A stretch of 64,000 bases of DNA from Sphaerolaimus hirsutus (Eukaryota; Nematoda; Chromadorea; Monhysterida; Sphaerolaimidae): the NCBI GenBank assembly GCA_964036195.1, contig OZ038450.1:32536612-32600611 (forward strand), read 5' to 3'. Both the position numbers and the translations under genes were made by a program. The notes beneath the pieces are model-generated. The model saw nothing but the letters and a program-made list of their open reading frames with translations. It did no database searches and was not told the DNA's origin. Shown in pieces: positions 25,141 to 36,670 of this stretch; within the stretch, counting starts at the first letter, position 1, and each line of letters opens with the position of its first letter.

Positions 25141-25182
25141 CCCTGGTGCACTCCAGACTATTGCTATTGTCACGCGCGTTGA

Positions 25183-25779
25183 TCGTCGGGCTGACGTGCA
25201 ACTAGGGATGGACAAATCAATTTTTTTGTAGCTACTTGATTTAAAAATAATCTTTGTAAACTGATATTTTCAGACTTTTTCAAATGACCTAAATGGAGTA
25301 TGCAGCGAGAATGAATAGCTATCTTCCCCCGTCTGTGTGAAGTAGGGGGGTGTTGGCTAAATCCCCCAAAATCCCCCAACCACTGCTAATTTGGATGTGA
25401 AATGCAATTGTGAAAGTTGCTAAATACCTACTTAAATAATGAAAGCACCCAAAAAAAAATTTTTTTTTGGTCTATCAAATTTTTTTTAACCCATGAAAAC
25501 AAAAAATAATTTGAAAATCTAGTATCATTTCTATGTGGAATGGCGCGGTACAGCTGACTGATATAACTGGTGATTTTTCTGTGATTATGACTGTGTTGTT
25601 CAATGATTGCGTCCATTTTTGAGTAGCACTTACTTTAATGGATTACACACATATTTTAAGCTGAATAAAAAGTTTGACTCCATTAATTTTTCACTTGAAA
25701 ACCAATTTTTTTGTCAAGTAATAAAAAAAAATTAAATTTCAGCATTTGTTCAAAGTGAGACGTAAAACGTTTATAGAGA
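25183..25779. other. No gene; upstream-like copy of the peptide gene
   Basis: 25620-25710 (GAGTAGCACTTACTTTAATGG, then AGCTGAATAAAAAGTTTGAC) parallels 23890-23990, upstream of the intact exon 1, and belongs with the decayed paralogue at 26487. The rest is unassigned. Confidence 0.45.
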
Positions 25780-26482
25780 AGTAGAAAACATGAAGTGAAA
25801 AGTGAAATGATGAGTAAAAAATGAAACGTTAAATAATTTTTTACTTCTCATTTCACTTCTCATTTTACACACTCATTTTAGACATCATTTCACTTCTCAC
25901 TTCTCATTTTACAACTTTTTTACTTCTAACTTCCCATAGTACCGTATTACGTCGAATTATCCGCCCTTGAATAAACCCCCCCCCCCCGAAATACCCCCCT
26001 AAATTTCGGCTGGGGAAAAAATAACCCCCCCCCCCACCCTCGAAATACCCCCCTAAAATTGAGTGTAACGTGAACGTACATGACAATTACCGCAGTTTGT
26101 GATCTGTACAATGCAGAACACACGTTAAAACTGATGATTAAGTGACGTTAGGGAAGGGTTTTTGTGTAAATATATATAGTAATATATGCCTATAAACACA
26201 TATAAATCTATGTGATTGTTCGATTTTTCTACATCTGCGTATGGAAAATTTCCGAGTATTTCTGGCGAAATAATAGACCCCCCTCAAATAACCCCCCCCC
26301 CCCTCAAATTATTTCCCCTCAAATGTTGCTGGCGAAATAATGAACCCCCTGGGGGTATTTCAAGGTAATACGGTCCTTATATTTTCACTTTCAACTTCTC
26401 AATTTATTTATCATTTTACTTCTACTTTTACTTCTCGTTCTCACTTCTAAAATGTCACTTTTCTACTTCCACACTTGCAGAA
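25780..26482. mobile_element. Low-complexity GAAGTGA/TCACTTC element, split by a later insertion
   Basis: GAAGTGAAAAGTGAAATG words on the left and TTTTACTTCTACTTTTACTTC words on the right form a loose palindrome interrupted by 25942-26373. It separates the paralogue's upstream region from its exon. Confidence 0.5.
25942..26373. mobile_element. TA-flanked palindromic element (CCGTATTACGTCGAA)
   Basis: A 432-bp CCGTATTTCC-family copy with TA before the left end and TC after the right end. Core words such as CAGTTTGTGATCTGTACAATG are diverged from the other copies. Confidence 0.75.
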
Positions 26483-26486
26483 TTGA

Positions 26487-26566
26487 GCTCTGCTTGTGGT
26501 TTTTGATGTGGTGGCCTTGCTCACATTTGCAGTTGTATGAGACACTGATGCAATGACTACAAATAG
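26487..26566 (+). pseudogene. Decayed paralogue of the peptide signal exon
   Basis: The sequence aligns with exon 1 of the gene at 24014 (CTTGTGGTT, CACTGATGCAA, GACTACAAATAGGTTAC) but has in-frame stops and no start codon. The following intron-like sequence also aligns, for instance CACTGCAGTTGACGAA near 26787 with ACTGCAGTTGACCAA near 24305. This shows a former tandem gene pair. Confidence 0.6.
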
Positions 26567-27118
26567 GTTACATCCTGAGAGAAAATCCTGAAGCAAATCG
26601 CAAAAACCCTATCAAATCCTGGAAAACACTGATCTCTACTGATCTCTTACTGATGCATTTCCAGCTTGCATTAGATAAGCATTTTGCAACAAAAAAATAT
26701 ACAGCATTAATTTGATACCATCAACATACCAGTGGATTTATCGGCCATCAAACCTGTTCACAATGTCATTTAAACACTATACCACTGCAGTTGACGAATC
26801 AAGATAAAATAACTCAGCCAGTTCTTGACAAGTTTTCATCACTTCATCACATAACGTTTTCATCACATAAACCGATAAAAGAAGTTGGAAGTAAGCGAAA
26901 AATCAAATCCAAATCCATATCTCAGTGTTGGGAATTATATTCTATGAAAAATGAAAGTATCTTTACAATAATTTACCCAAGAATACAGGTATAACAAAAC
27001 ATTTCACCTTACATTTTCGGTAAAACTCGGCAGACATTATGCTACACAATGGTTCCATACAAGCGTCACTCAAAACTATATCGTATTTTGTGATGATTGC
27101 AACGAATTTTATTTCACA
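26567..27118. other. Intron-like continuation of the paralogue, then unassigned
   Basis: Alignment to the intron of the first gene fades by about 26830. I see no second exon with cysteine codons. Confidence 0.35.
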
Positions 27119-29016
27119 ATGTAAACACCTTCCCGATCAAGTCCGGCCACCCATTTTTTATTTTACTTCTGACGTCCTATCTCCTGTTTTAGGACGCGCC
27201 AGAAGCTGAAACTTGGGGTAGATATTGGCGCAACCCCCCTCTACTTCTTATGAATTGAAGGGGTCGCGTCGCGGCGACCCCCTACAGGGTGGGCCGCCGA
27301 GTGCAAAAAAAATTTGCAGCTTTTTTAGTGTCCCACACAGGTCCGGCCCCCACTGATTTCTTTCACTGCGGGTGCTGCTCCTCCACCTGTGGGAGGGGTA
27401 TACCGCAAATCCTTGAATAAGACCCCCCCCCCTCGAATAACTCCCCCCTTGAATAAGTCCCCCCTGCTGGCGGGGTGAGGAAAAAAAAACTCCCCCCTTG
27501 AATAACTCCCCCCTCTTAAATAACTCCTACTTCTGATGAAAAGGATACAATACAAAACTATAGAAGATTAGTAGCGACAGCAGATAATAATGTATATGCA
27601 GTGTATACACATTGTTCTGTTGTTGTTGGACAGTGAAATACCTGAATTACACGAGTTTACATGATGCATCCATACAATGAATTAAGTCCAAGTTTCCTGA
27701 GGAAATAATAACTCCCCCCCTCGAATAACTCCCCCCCCTTGAATAACTCCCCCCTCCAAAACGTCTGACGAAAAAATAACTCCCCTGGGGTCTTATTCGA
27801 GGATTTAGGGTAAATCTAAAATTTTGGGGATGTGTCGCCAACACCCCTCCCCTACTATACACTGGCCAGGCGGTCTTTGGCAACTCACCACAGTGTGGGG
27901 TGCAAAGTTAAAAATTTATTAAAATGTTACTGTCCCACACAAGTACAGCATCCAATTGAATTTCAAAAAATGGACACTTTTGTGTTGTTTTAACACTAAT
28001 GTGGTTGACAATGTGAAATAAGCATGAAATATCCTCTAAAAATATCTTATTCGACCTAAAACTGCCCACCACATGAACCCCTCCCCCCCAAGTGGGTGAC
28101 AAAAAAATCACTTTTTACAACTTTTTCATCAGACACTTGAACTGCTGGTTTACAATGATTTATAGAGGAGGGTTAAAGGTTTCAAATTGTGTAAAAAACC
28201 TTACCTCAAAAATGCCTTCATAAGAAAATTTGCTGGGGGTAAATTTATATTGTGAATTTTGCCTATTTTTGTTCCTGCAATGATGTCATTTTTACAATTT
28301 GAAATTCACCCCCAGCAAATTTTCTTATGAAGGCATTTTTGAGGTAAAATTTTTTACACAACTTGAGACCTTTAACCCTCCCCTATAAATTATTGTAAAC
28401 CAGCTGTTCAAGTGTCTAATAAAAAAGTTGTAAAAAGTTATTTTTTTGTCACCCACTTGGGGGAAGGGGTTCATGTGGTGGCCAGTTTTAGGTCGGATAA
28501 GATATTTTTTAGAGGATATTTCATGCTTATTTCACATTGTCAACCACATTAGAGTTAAAACAACACAAAAGTGTCCACTTTTTGATATTCAATTGGATGC
28601 TGGATTGTGTGGGACAGTAACATTTTAATAACTTTTAAACTTTGCACCCCACACTGTGGTGAGTTGCCAAAAACCGCCTGGCCAGTGTATAGTAGGGGAG
28701 GGGTGTTGGCGACACATCCCCCAAAATTTTAGATCTATACCCCTCCCACAGCTGGAGATACAGGACCCGCAGTGTAAGAAATCAACCGGGGGGCCGGACC
28801 TGTGCGGGACAGTGAAAACGCTGCAAATTTTTTTCACGTATATGGCGACCCCTTCTATAGTGAGTCGCCGCTGCTCCATTTATTCATGCGGGGTAGTGGG
28901 GGGTTGCGCCTATATACCACCTAAGTTTTAGTTTTCCACCCCTCCCGCAACCGGAGATATGGCCTGCGAAGTGAAAAAAAAATAGGCGGCCGGACTTGAT
29001 CGGGAAGGTGTTTATT
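27119..29016. mobile_element. Large foldback element (TAAACACCTTCC ends)
   Basis: Two arms of about 700 bp face each other around a centre near 28250-28290. The left end reads GTAAACACCTTCCCGATCAA and the right end GATCGGGAAGGTGTTTA. TTTATTTCACA occurs at both borders, though on the right it overlaps the end itself, so the TSD is uncertain. The left arm contains 27403-27810. No protein is encoded. Confidence 0.82.
27403..27810. mobile_element. TA-flanked palindromic element (CCGCAAATCC), intact 408 bp
   Basis: It is flanked by TA at 27401-27402 and 27811-27812. The opposite arm of the host foldback (about 28730-28745) shows the uninterrupted target with one TA. Its single ATCCATAC is the empty site of the family B insertion at 2076. 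Confidence 0.9.
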
Positions 29017-29489
29017 TCACATAGAGATAGCAATTCAGAAATTTAAGAGCAAAATAGGATAAATTTAACGGACAAAATCAGGTCTCCGGAGAGTAATTTC
29101 CATAAATATCAGTGGGTTTTTCCAACTGAAATGTCGTTTTATAAATATTGACAGAAATTTGGTGTTTCAAAATGACCCAGATAGTGTTGTACAAGCCATT
29201 TTGTTTTTTTTTCAAATTGTTGCATACACACATTTGTATTCATCGGCAGCGTTGTCGGTGAGCTATTGATCATGGAAAGTTATCACTGGGCCAAAAAAAT
29301 CCACATCAACTATTATCTTAATAACGAGGTCGGATAGCACTACAACAATTTGATGTCACTTTGTGCTACAAGCCAGGTATCAAGAATCAAGTGGCTGACA
29401 CACTTACACATGCTATAACTGCCACAGTTCCTGTCTGCATGGGGGGGGAGGAAAGACAATCGATGAGCCAGAAACACGGCTCAACACTG
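29017..29489. other. Unassigned non-coding sequence
   Basis: I see no gene or shared repeat. Confidence 0.4.
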
Positions 29490-29640
29490 CAGAGTTGTTA
29501 AAAGGTACGTACGTTTACTTGAAAAATACGCGTATGCGAGTACGCGGTAAATACGTTCACATATACTTTTAGAAAAAGTAACGTACGTACATGTACGGGT
29601 ACGTTTTTGAAGCAAACGCGTACAGAAAATGTATTTCTGA
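29490..29640 (+). mobile_element. Family C fragment (CAGAGTTGTT end)
   Basis: CAGAGTTGTTAAAAGGTACG is followed by ACGTACGT/TACGCG words like the sub-terminal ACGTAAACG words of family C. The other end is missing. Confidence 0.45.
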
Positions 29641-29689
29641 GAATGCAATGTGGGACATATTTTTGAGGTGACTACACTCCAATGTACTC

Positions 29690-30120
29690 TATTTCCTCGA
29701 AACCTCCCCCCCCCCCGCCGGGCTGGCGGGTGATCCTTTCATAGTGCAAATTTTGAGGGTGGTTAAACAATAACGGGAATTTCGAGGGGGGTTATTACTT
29801 CGCCAAATTTTTTTCACACTCTCAGTACCGCATTGTTTGTAACATAACTGAGGTAGAAAAATGTCAAATGCCAAATGAAAAATGCCAAAATGAAAAAGAA
29901 AAAATAGAGAAGACATAAACCCTGTTCAAGTGTGACACAGTCATTGTTCAAAAATGTGTCCTGTATTTCACAAAACACAAACTGAACGTTTTGATATTTA
30001 CGTTCTTGTTACACTCAATTTGGGTGGGGGGGGGGGGGTTCGATGGGGGGTCTATTAAGTAATTCGTAGTGGCTATTTTGATGGGGGGGAAATATTTCGA
30101 AAACCTACCCAGTTATACTT
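29690..30120. mobile_element. Eroded CCGTATTTCC-family element
   Basis: CTATTTCCTCGAAACC, C-runs, a diverged core (TGTTTGTAACATAACTGAGG) and G-runs with ATATTTCGAAAAC follow the family order, with both ends mutated. Confidence 0.55.
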
Positions 30121-30149
30121 ATTCTATGAAGAAAAGTGCTCACTTTGGC

Positions 30150-30903
30150 ATTGTTGTGATTGTGTGGTCAGTGGTGGGTTATTTTTCTCCCCTGTATCAT
30201 GGAGGTCAGGTAGGCTTGTGGGTTGAAGGTTGTGTTTGAGGTTGCTCCGTGTTGTTGTATGAAGGCTGAAGTGGTTGGCTTTGGTTGAGACTTCAGGTGT
30301 CCAGGTTCAAAGATGGGTTTTTTCTTTTATTAGTTGAAGTTGTGAATATTTTACCAATGTTATAATGGATGAAATAGACTGTGGATGAATGATTGACTGG
30401 AGCAAAAGCCTCTATTTATATATGGCTGGCTCAGTGTATTAATATAACATTACTTATAACAATCCTACTAATTTAGGTCCACAGATGGTGTTAAGTGGCC
30501 ATGCATTCAATCCTACACACTAAGCATGAAATTGTCTACCATAAGATACCTATATGCAACACAGGTAATCACATGAATATAATGCCTACACTGAATGTGC
30601 AAAATTATCCAGCTAGTTCATAATTGCTTTTCACACACACAAATCACTTTCAAATTACATCTGTTGCTAGACACAAAAAAAGTTTAGTAGCTCAAAAGAA
30701 ACATGTAACAGCTGCTATTTTATGAATGGATTGGAATTGTGCGTGCATCATAGATAGCTACCTACATACATGCACATATACCCAAGGTGTGTTTATGCAT
30801 TAGCTACCAGGTACTTATTCACTACTGCTTAAAACAGCCACATGTAGTTGCCCTTATACTATAATAATTAAACAAATATATTTATATTATCACAAAATTA
30901 TCA
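30150..30903 (-). repeat. Probable 3' long terminal repeat of the BEL/Pao-type element
   Basis: Read on the minus strand, a purine-rich AAAAAGAAAG tract lies immediately before TGATAATTTTG at 30903, as expected for a polypurine tract followed by a TG start. A TATA-like TATATAAATAG (about 30415-30425) and an AATAAAAG poly(A) signal follow in the order usual for LTR U3 and R regions. The far end is not fixed, and no matching 5' LTR is in the window because the element is truncated there. Confidence 0.45.
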
Positions 30904-30986
30904 CTTTCTTTTTATTGCCAAGATGGCAACACTCCCCAGAGGCCAAAAGTATGAAGCCACCAGTGATTCACTCAGTGTTTCATTGA

Positions 30987-33254
30987 TTACAGTATGTCTT
31001 CCCCCTGGATAACACAGTGTTGTTGATATTTCACCAGTTGTTGTCCAGATACATCCTGATCATGTTGTACCAATGTGACTTCACCCTCTGTTGCATTGTA
31101 CTGAACAGTAGGTCCCAGTTTGCTGAGTTCACTCTGAGAACCATGAACCATTGACCTCTGATTTTGTTGTGGCTTTGCTCTAGCTTTTCTTGTTGTCATG
31201 TTGATACAAAATCCAAGTAGCTTGAAAACTGCTTTGAAGCATGTTCCAAGTGCTTTGATTGGAAGTAATGGAAGTCCCTTGATCACTCTGTATGTCCCAT
31301 ACATGTACAGACCATATCCCATGAGAAATACTGTTCCTCCAATGATCAGTAAGTTCAGCATGAACTGCACTGGTCCTTTCAAGATTCCATTGCACATTGA
31401 ATTACTGCCACTCAATGTCCCTTTGACAATATGACCAATTTCTTTGCCAACTCCTTCATAGAATCCTCCAATTCCTTGACCAACTCCAGCTATTGAATTC
31501 TTGATGACAGCTGGATCCAGCGCCCAGCTGGCTGTAAAATCTGTCAATGTCCTTGTCATATGCTCTAGCTGCTGAAGCATTTGAAGTGGTAATTTGCTTC
31601 CCACAAATTGATATTAATGTTGGCTAAACTGATGTGGAATATGCTTGATGCGTTGAGTGTGAAAGCTGTCCATTTGCCTTTCCATGTCAATTCAATCGGC
31701 AAAATTGATACATGTACATGTCCTGGTCCATTCCCCATCATCCAGTTGGAAATAGTGTGGAGTGGCATGTCTGCAGTCCTCTGTTGGTGAATGCTGCAGG
31801 ATTTCTGAGCTGCCTGGACTGATAAAGTACAGTTGTCCACCTGGCTCAATTTGCACTGGAGTGTACTTGTAACAAGTCCATTCATATTTTCTAGCAAAGT
31901 GCACTATTTTTGGCTTTACTTTCTTGCATTCCCAAAATATCACAGCTTCTCCTGCCCATTCTGCATGAACATCTTTTCTGCTCATCAAGGCTCTGATGCC
32001 CATTGTTGAATTCAGTCTGAAGAATTGCCTGATCAAGTTTAATTGACTCTAATTCTCTTTTCTCCATTTCAATAATTTTCTGAGCAGCATATTGAATTTT
32101 TCCTGATTCTACAGCTTCAATTGGTGCATCAAAGATCTGACTGATGTCTTTGTTGTCTGTTTTTGTCTTGAAAACTGTGAAGTTTGTCATCTCTGTCTTG
32201 AATAGTAGGAATACTGCTCCTTGATCAACATTGAATGCATCCTGTGGTACGCATTCTGCATTTGTTGGCCATTTATTCTTGTGGGTCACAGAATATGCAC
32301 TCAGAATTTCTTCTATGATGACACTCTGTTTACTAATGCCACCAGCATATCTGCCTTGGAATTATAGGCACATTGGTGTTTTAATTTGGTTCCATTCCAG
32401 ACTGTCACAGCATGCATGACATCATGACAATATCCAGCCAGTGGAGAGCATGCTGACAAGTCTTGTAAATCTGATACCAATCTGTGCCCATCCAGTGATG
32501 CCACTTGTCCTTTCTCAATGACAAAGCTGATTGCTTCATTCTTTTTGTCAATGCAGCACCACTTGTTATTCAATACAAGTGTTTGATTGGTTGACCATAA
32601 GTCATCATTGAGTTGCATCATTGGTTGCTCTTTCCATTTCTGAGTTTTGACTGGATTCCAGCATTCATTGGTGTCCACTCTTTCAAACTGGTGAGTGTCT
32701 CCAATTATGCCCTTGCTGCTAAAGAATCCCATATTGGTTGTGATGATGTGATGATGAGTGTAGCATCTGTATGCTACTGCCTTCTGTGGCCTTAGCCTCT
32801 GTGCCCATAAATTGACTTCCTGTTTCATCACTTTGTCTGTGACAGGAAATTTGCAGTGTATCTTGTCTGGTATTGCAATTGCATGCCCATGTTTAACCTT
32901 TGTGCACAGGTTGAACTGTTTGTTGTATTTTTGCTGCCAATTGGTTGTTGCTTCTGCACCAGACATAATCACTGATATGATTGTCAATAATTGCAATCCC
33001 ACCATGAAGAAATCTGAATATGTTTGCTGTCTTCTGCCTGCTCTGTGTGGATTCTTTCTGGTTTCTGGTGTTTGTGGTTGCTGGTCTGATGGATTATTTT
33101 TGGTTGCTGGTTTTTGTGCTGGCTGGTCTGATGGAGTCTGTAGATCATCAACTTTAACTGTATTGTCTTTTTCTGGCCCCTGCCCATCATAGTCTTGCAC
33201 TTCTAATGGGCACAGATGTACAATTGGCCTTTCAAATCTCAATGTGTCTTCCAC
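30987..33254 (-). pseudogene. Envelope-like glycoprotein remnant of the retroelement
   Basis: On the minus strand, open segments in changing frames cover this region: 33254-32313, 32289-31891, 32036-31692, 31897-31565 and 31604-30987. A single-pass hydrophobic segment near the start (about 33020) and a long one near the end (about 31300-31360), with many cysteines and N-x-S/T sites between, are the layout of a class of membrane glycoprotein found downstream of pol in envelope-bearing BEL/Pao elements. Which viral lineage the envelope came from cannot be told by eye. The frame changes mean it is not expressed as one protein from this copy. It immediately follows the pol tail and precedes the probable LTR. 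Confidence 0.55.
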
Positions 33255-33394
33255 TTTTCAGTTGTACTTCTGCACTTCTGATCCATCCATCTTTGCTTCT
33301 GTTTATTTTCTGAATCCTTCCCAGTTTCCATGCACCTCTTGGTAAATTCTGCTCTTTGATCAGTACCACTGCACCAACTTTGGGTTCTGCTGGT
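33240..33394 (-). pseudogene. C-terminal tail of BEL/Pao pol
   Basis: The minus-strand frame reads a VVLIKEQNLPRGAWKLGRI stretch, the hallmark of the domain at the C-terminus of BEL/Pao polyproteins. The frame then shifts at about 33255 so that the usual final PLE-type motif lies in the envelope frame. About 100 residues that should join it to the integrase are missing where the foldback element at 33395-35965 sits. Confidence 0.7.
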
Positions 33395-35965
33395 GGTCGG
33401 CCTGCCGGCACGTGTTTATATCTCGGGAACAGCTCGGTGAAAACTGTTGATTTTTTATATAATATGGTTTCAGGTCGGGGCTAATTACAAGTCCTAGGAA
33501 ATTTCGCTACGATGCCCCAGACCGGAGATAGAGTGGGTCTATAAAAAGATGGTCATTTGCGAAATTTTTGGGTGACGCCCAGAACATGCAACATTTGAAC
33601 AACAATATCTGGGCTCTTTGTGAACCGATTTTCGTCATTAAACTTTTGATACAGTCACAAATGTTTAGTGTTCATTTCTGTGGTCAAATCGGTGATATAC
33701 AATTGTGCATATACCGATTTGGCCCAATTTCCGCTTGCAAAATTTCAGGCAAAATTTTTTTTGGACATGCTATCATATACACTTGATCGCGAAAAACACC
33801 ATACCGAAAGAATGAGATCGATATCTCTTGTTTATCAAAAGTTATAGCGCTTTAAACTTCCGCCTACCATTCCTATAAATGACCTCATGAAGAAAAATGC
33901 ATGGAACTTTAAAACGCCATTTCTCGGCCATTCGTCAGCCGATTTTGATTAACAAACACTTAAAATGATCAGAATAACCTGGAGATTATATTTTCATTTT
34001 CGGATTATCTATATATTACTTCAGATTCCCCACACAACAAAATAATGCAAACTCTTGTATGAAATTGTCATGATGAAAATTCATATGAGATAATCTGAGA
34101 ATGAAAATGTAATCTCCTGGTTATTCTGATCATTTTAAGTGTTTGTTGGTCAAAATTAGTTGAAAAATGGCCGCGAAATGACATTTTAAAGTTCCATCCA
34201 TTTTTCTTCATGCAGTCATTTATAGGGATGGTAGGCGGAAGTTTATAGTGCTATAACGTTTTATCGGAGAGAGATATCGATCTCATTCTTTTGGTGTTTC
34301 TCGCGATCAAGTGTAAACTGGTGGAAAATATAAATGAGAAAATCACTTTATTGTATTTTACATATCCCACATGAAAGCTGTCAGGCTGTCATCTTGTGTG
34401 AGGGTGACCCCAAGTGTTCACTATATATACCCTAGGGGGCACCCCCCTCAGGCCACCCTTGGTGCAGAAAATAATTTTTTTATCATTTTTTTCTGGAAAA
34501 TATAAATGAGAATTCCATACAAATTTTTGTTCCCGATGAAATTTATATTTTTAATAAATTTTTTCTAGACACTTTAGACAAAAAAGTTTTTTTGACATTG
34601 GTAGAGTGTAAGTACGTGCAACTTTTCTACCCCCTCAGAAACCCCAGAAGTCCCACACAATGATGGCGTTGTTGATCAAATTAAAAAAATTTTTTTGAGA
34701 AAAACGTAGGTTAGAAAAAGTGGACAATCCACTATCCCAAGCTATTTATGGAGCACATGGGGGCCAGAATTGGCTCGCTCAGTGTCAGGGGCAACATATG
34801 GTTGCTCCTGGGCCCCGTTTTTGCACTTATTTATATTTTATAGCAAATGATAAAAACAGCCCTGTGTAAAGAGGGCACTCACGTGACAGCGCGTCCAGCG
34901 CCTGCAGTGTCATGATGCTATTCACAAAATACTTGTGCCCATTCAATGTGGGCACTAATTATCTGATAAAAACCTATAGGGGCCGATGGGCAATGTGCCC
35001 TGTATCTAGTGTGACTGGCCCAGACAAATAAAGAGGTCATGTCCAGAAAATCAAAAATCACAGTTTTTTAACTACAACCACAATTGAGGTAATCACAAAG
35101 TTTAAAATCATTGTTGACATGGATTTGTGGCACATGTCTGTATATTGGGGGTAATTGTTGTGTGGGGGAGTGGGCTGGGGGTCAAAATATACCCCCTACT
35201 TACCAGTGGGTCAAACGATGGCTTTGGGCAAGCCACAAGGAATTTTTATTTTTCGAAAAAGCACCAACACAAGTGTATTCATCACTTGTGTTGTCAGCAC
35301 ACCAAAAAAAGGCTGCACACTTTACCGCAGCCATATTTTGTGTGTTTTTTTTGAAAATTCTCATTTATATTTTCCGGGAAAAAATTGGCAAAATTTTTTC
35401 ATTTATCTGTAGCAGCAGAACACGGGGGTGCCATGGGGTGCCACTTGGCATTTATGTAGGCAAATGTTGTGGGCACCCCCACAACAAATGGCAGCCATAT
35501 TGGGCTGCACGTTTCCCTGTGAGATTGTTATGAAAAATGAGGTACCTGATTTCTCATTTAAATGTGCCACCAGTTTATATGATAGCATGTCCAAAAATAA
35601 TAATTTTGCCCAAAATTTTGCAAGCGGAAATTGGGCCAAATCGGTATATGCACAATTGTATATCACCGATTTGACCACAGAGATGAACTCTCCAAAAATT
35701 TGTGATGTTTTTCAAAAGTTTAATGACTAAAATCGGTTCACAAAGAGCTGAGATATTGTTGTTCAAATGTTGCATGTTCTGGGCATCACCCAAAAATTTC
35801 GCAAATGACCATCTTTGTATAGACCCACTCTATCTCCGGTCTGGGGCATCGTAGCAAAATTTCCTAGGACTTGTAATTAGCCCCGACCTGAAACCACATT
35901 ATATAAAAAATCAACAGTTTTCACCAAGCGGTTCCCAGATATAAACACGTGCCGGCAGGCCGACC
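33395..35965. mobile_element. Foldback element (GGTCGGCCTGCCGGCACGTG) in the pol gene
   Basis: GGTCGGCCTGCCGGCACGTG at 33395 returns at 35965. The arms match for about 385 bp, and for a further stretch after the nested element 33780-34313 is removed. The middle (34340-35550) has additional short inverted words but no coding sequence I can support. A C-run of 12 follows the right end and no TSD is clear. Confidence 0.8.
33780..34313. mobile_element. TA-flanked palindrome (CACTTGATCGCGA), nested in a foldback arm
   Basis: This 534-bp element starts CACTTGATCGCGAAAAACACC and ends GGTGTTTCTCGCGATCAAGTG, flanked by TA (33778-33779 and 34314-34315). The opposite arm of the host foldback (about 35575-35585) has the empty site with one TA. 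Confidence 0.9.
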
Positions 35966-36670
35966 CCCCCCCCCTCAAAATGCTACCCTCGATTTCAGCT
36001 ATGCTCAGGACTTGAAGTGTGTCAATTGTGTCACCCACATATGTCAGTGGTCTGCTGTTTGACACCCTTTCCACCTCCAACACCATTGTGCTGAGTTCCG
36101 TCCAGCTCAACAGTGGGTTGTGATTTGCTGTCTGGGCTTTCTTCATGGGTTATTTGATAATCCCCACAATTCTCTCATACACTCCACTTTGCCATGGTGC
36201 AAATGGAGTTAAGAAGTTCCATTGTATGTTTGGCAGATTCCTGGCCAATTGTTTGAACTGTGGTGGATTGTTCAACCGGATTTTGTAGGGTGTATTCCTC
36301 CTGCTTTCAAATCTGGTGAATGCCATCTGAGTTTCTGCTGCTGTCATATTTGGCACAAGCTCCAAGTGTACAACTCTTGTGCTGAGGCATGTGATCAGAA
36401 GGACATATGCCTTCTTGTGTGCCTTCTGCCCTGTGTCATCTAACACTTGATACCACAGTGGAACAAAGTAATCCATACCCACATGGTGAAATGGCTTGTG
36501 CAACTCTGCCCTTTCCTGTGGCAGTGTTCCATACACAGGTTGCTTGTATGGTCTTCCTGTGACTTTTCTACACACCACACAATGTTTGATTATGTTGTAT
36601 GTTATGACTCTACCCCTGTGGATCCAAAATTTCTCCCTAAGCTCTGCCAATGTGTGTGCTACTCCAGCAT
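35966..36670 (-). pseudogene. BEL/Pao-type integrase (core and C-terminal part)
   Basis: The minus strand codes the second half of the zinc-binding region (HCVVCRK), then an rve-type core with the first catalytic Asp in HVGMDYF and the Glu in GVYERIVG. At the place of the second Asp the sequence reads NNPPQF where DN would be usual, so one catalytic residue is lost. An in-frame TAA at 36150-36152 follows the core. The downstream segment (SRPLTYVGD) is the usual integrase C-terminal region of this clade. The upstream boundary is a family B insertion with its TSD inside the coding sequence; the downstream boundary is a foldback element. Confidence 0.8.

Larger units (their letters stand above)
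24014..25182 (+). pseudogene. Secreted cysteine-rich peptide gene, broken by an element in exon 2
   Basis: Exon 1 (24014-24096) starts at an ATG and encodes a classic signal peptide (MKVLVVVALLALFTF, then AIVQDTDA), ending in phase 2 at AG|GTTACT. A phase-2 acceptor at 24848 opens exon 2, which codes a short stretch with four cysteines (spacing C-x3-C-x5-C-x-C) before running into a palindromic element at 24935 and stopping at once. Beyond the element, 25144-25182 codes another short stretch with three cysteines and a stop. CTGGTGC occurs on both sides of the element, consistent with a TSD. Small secreted multi-cysteine peptides include defensins, inhibitors and venom-like knottins; I cannot say which. 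No cysteine-rich reading survives across the insertion, so I call it broken. The intron also holds an element (24581-24811). Confidence 0.6.

Noticed and set aside
34316-35550. Possible coding frames (up to 140 codons from 35111) inside the 2.6-kb foldback
   Set aside because: Three overlapping frames of similar length with no motif; parts are arms of the foldback.
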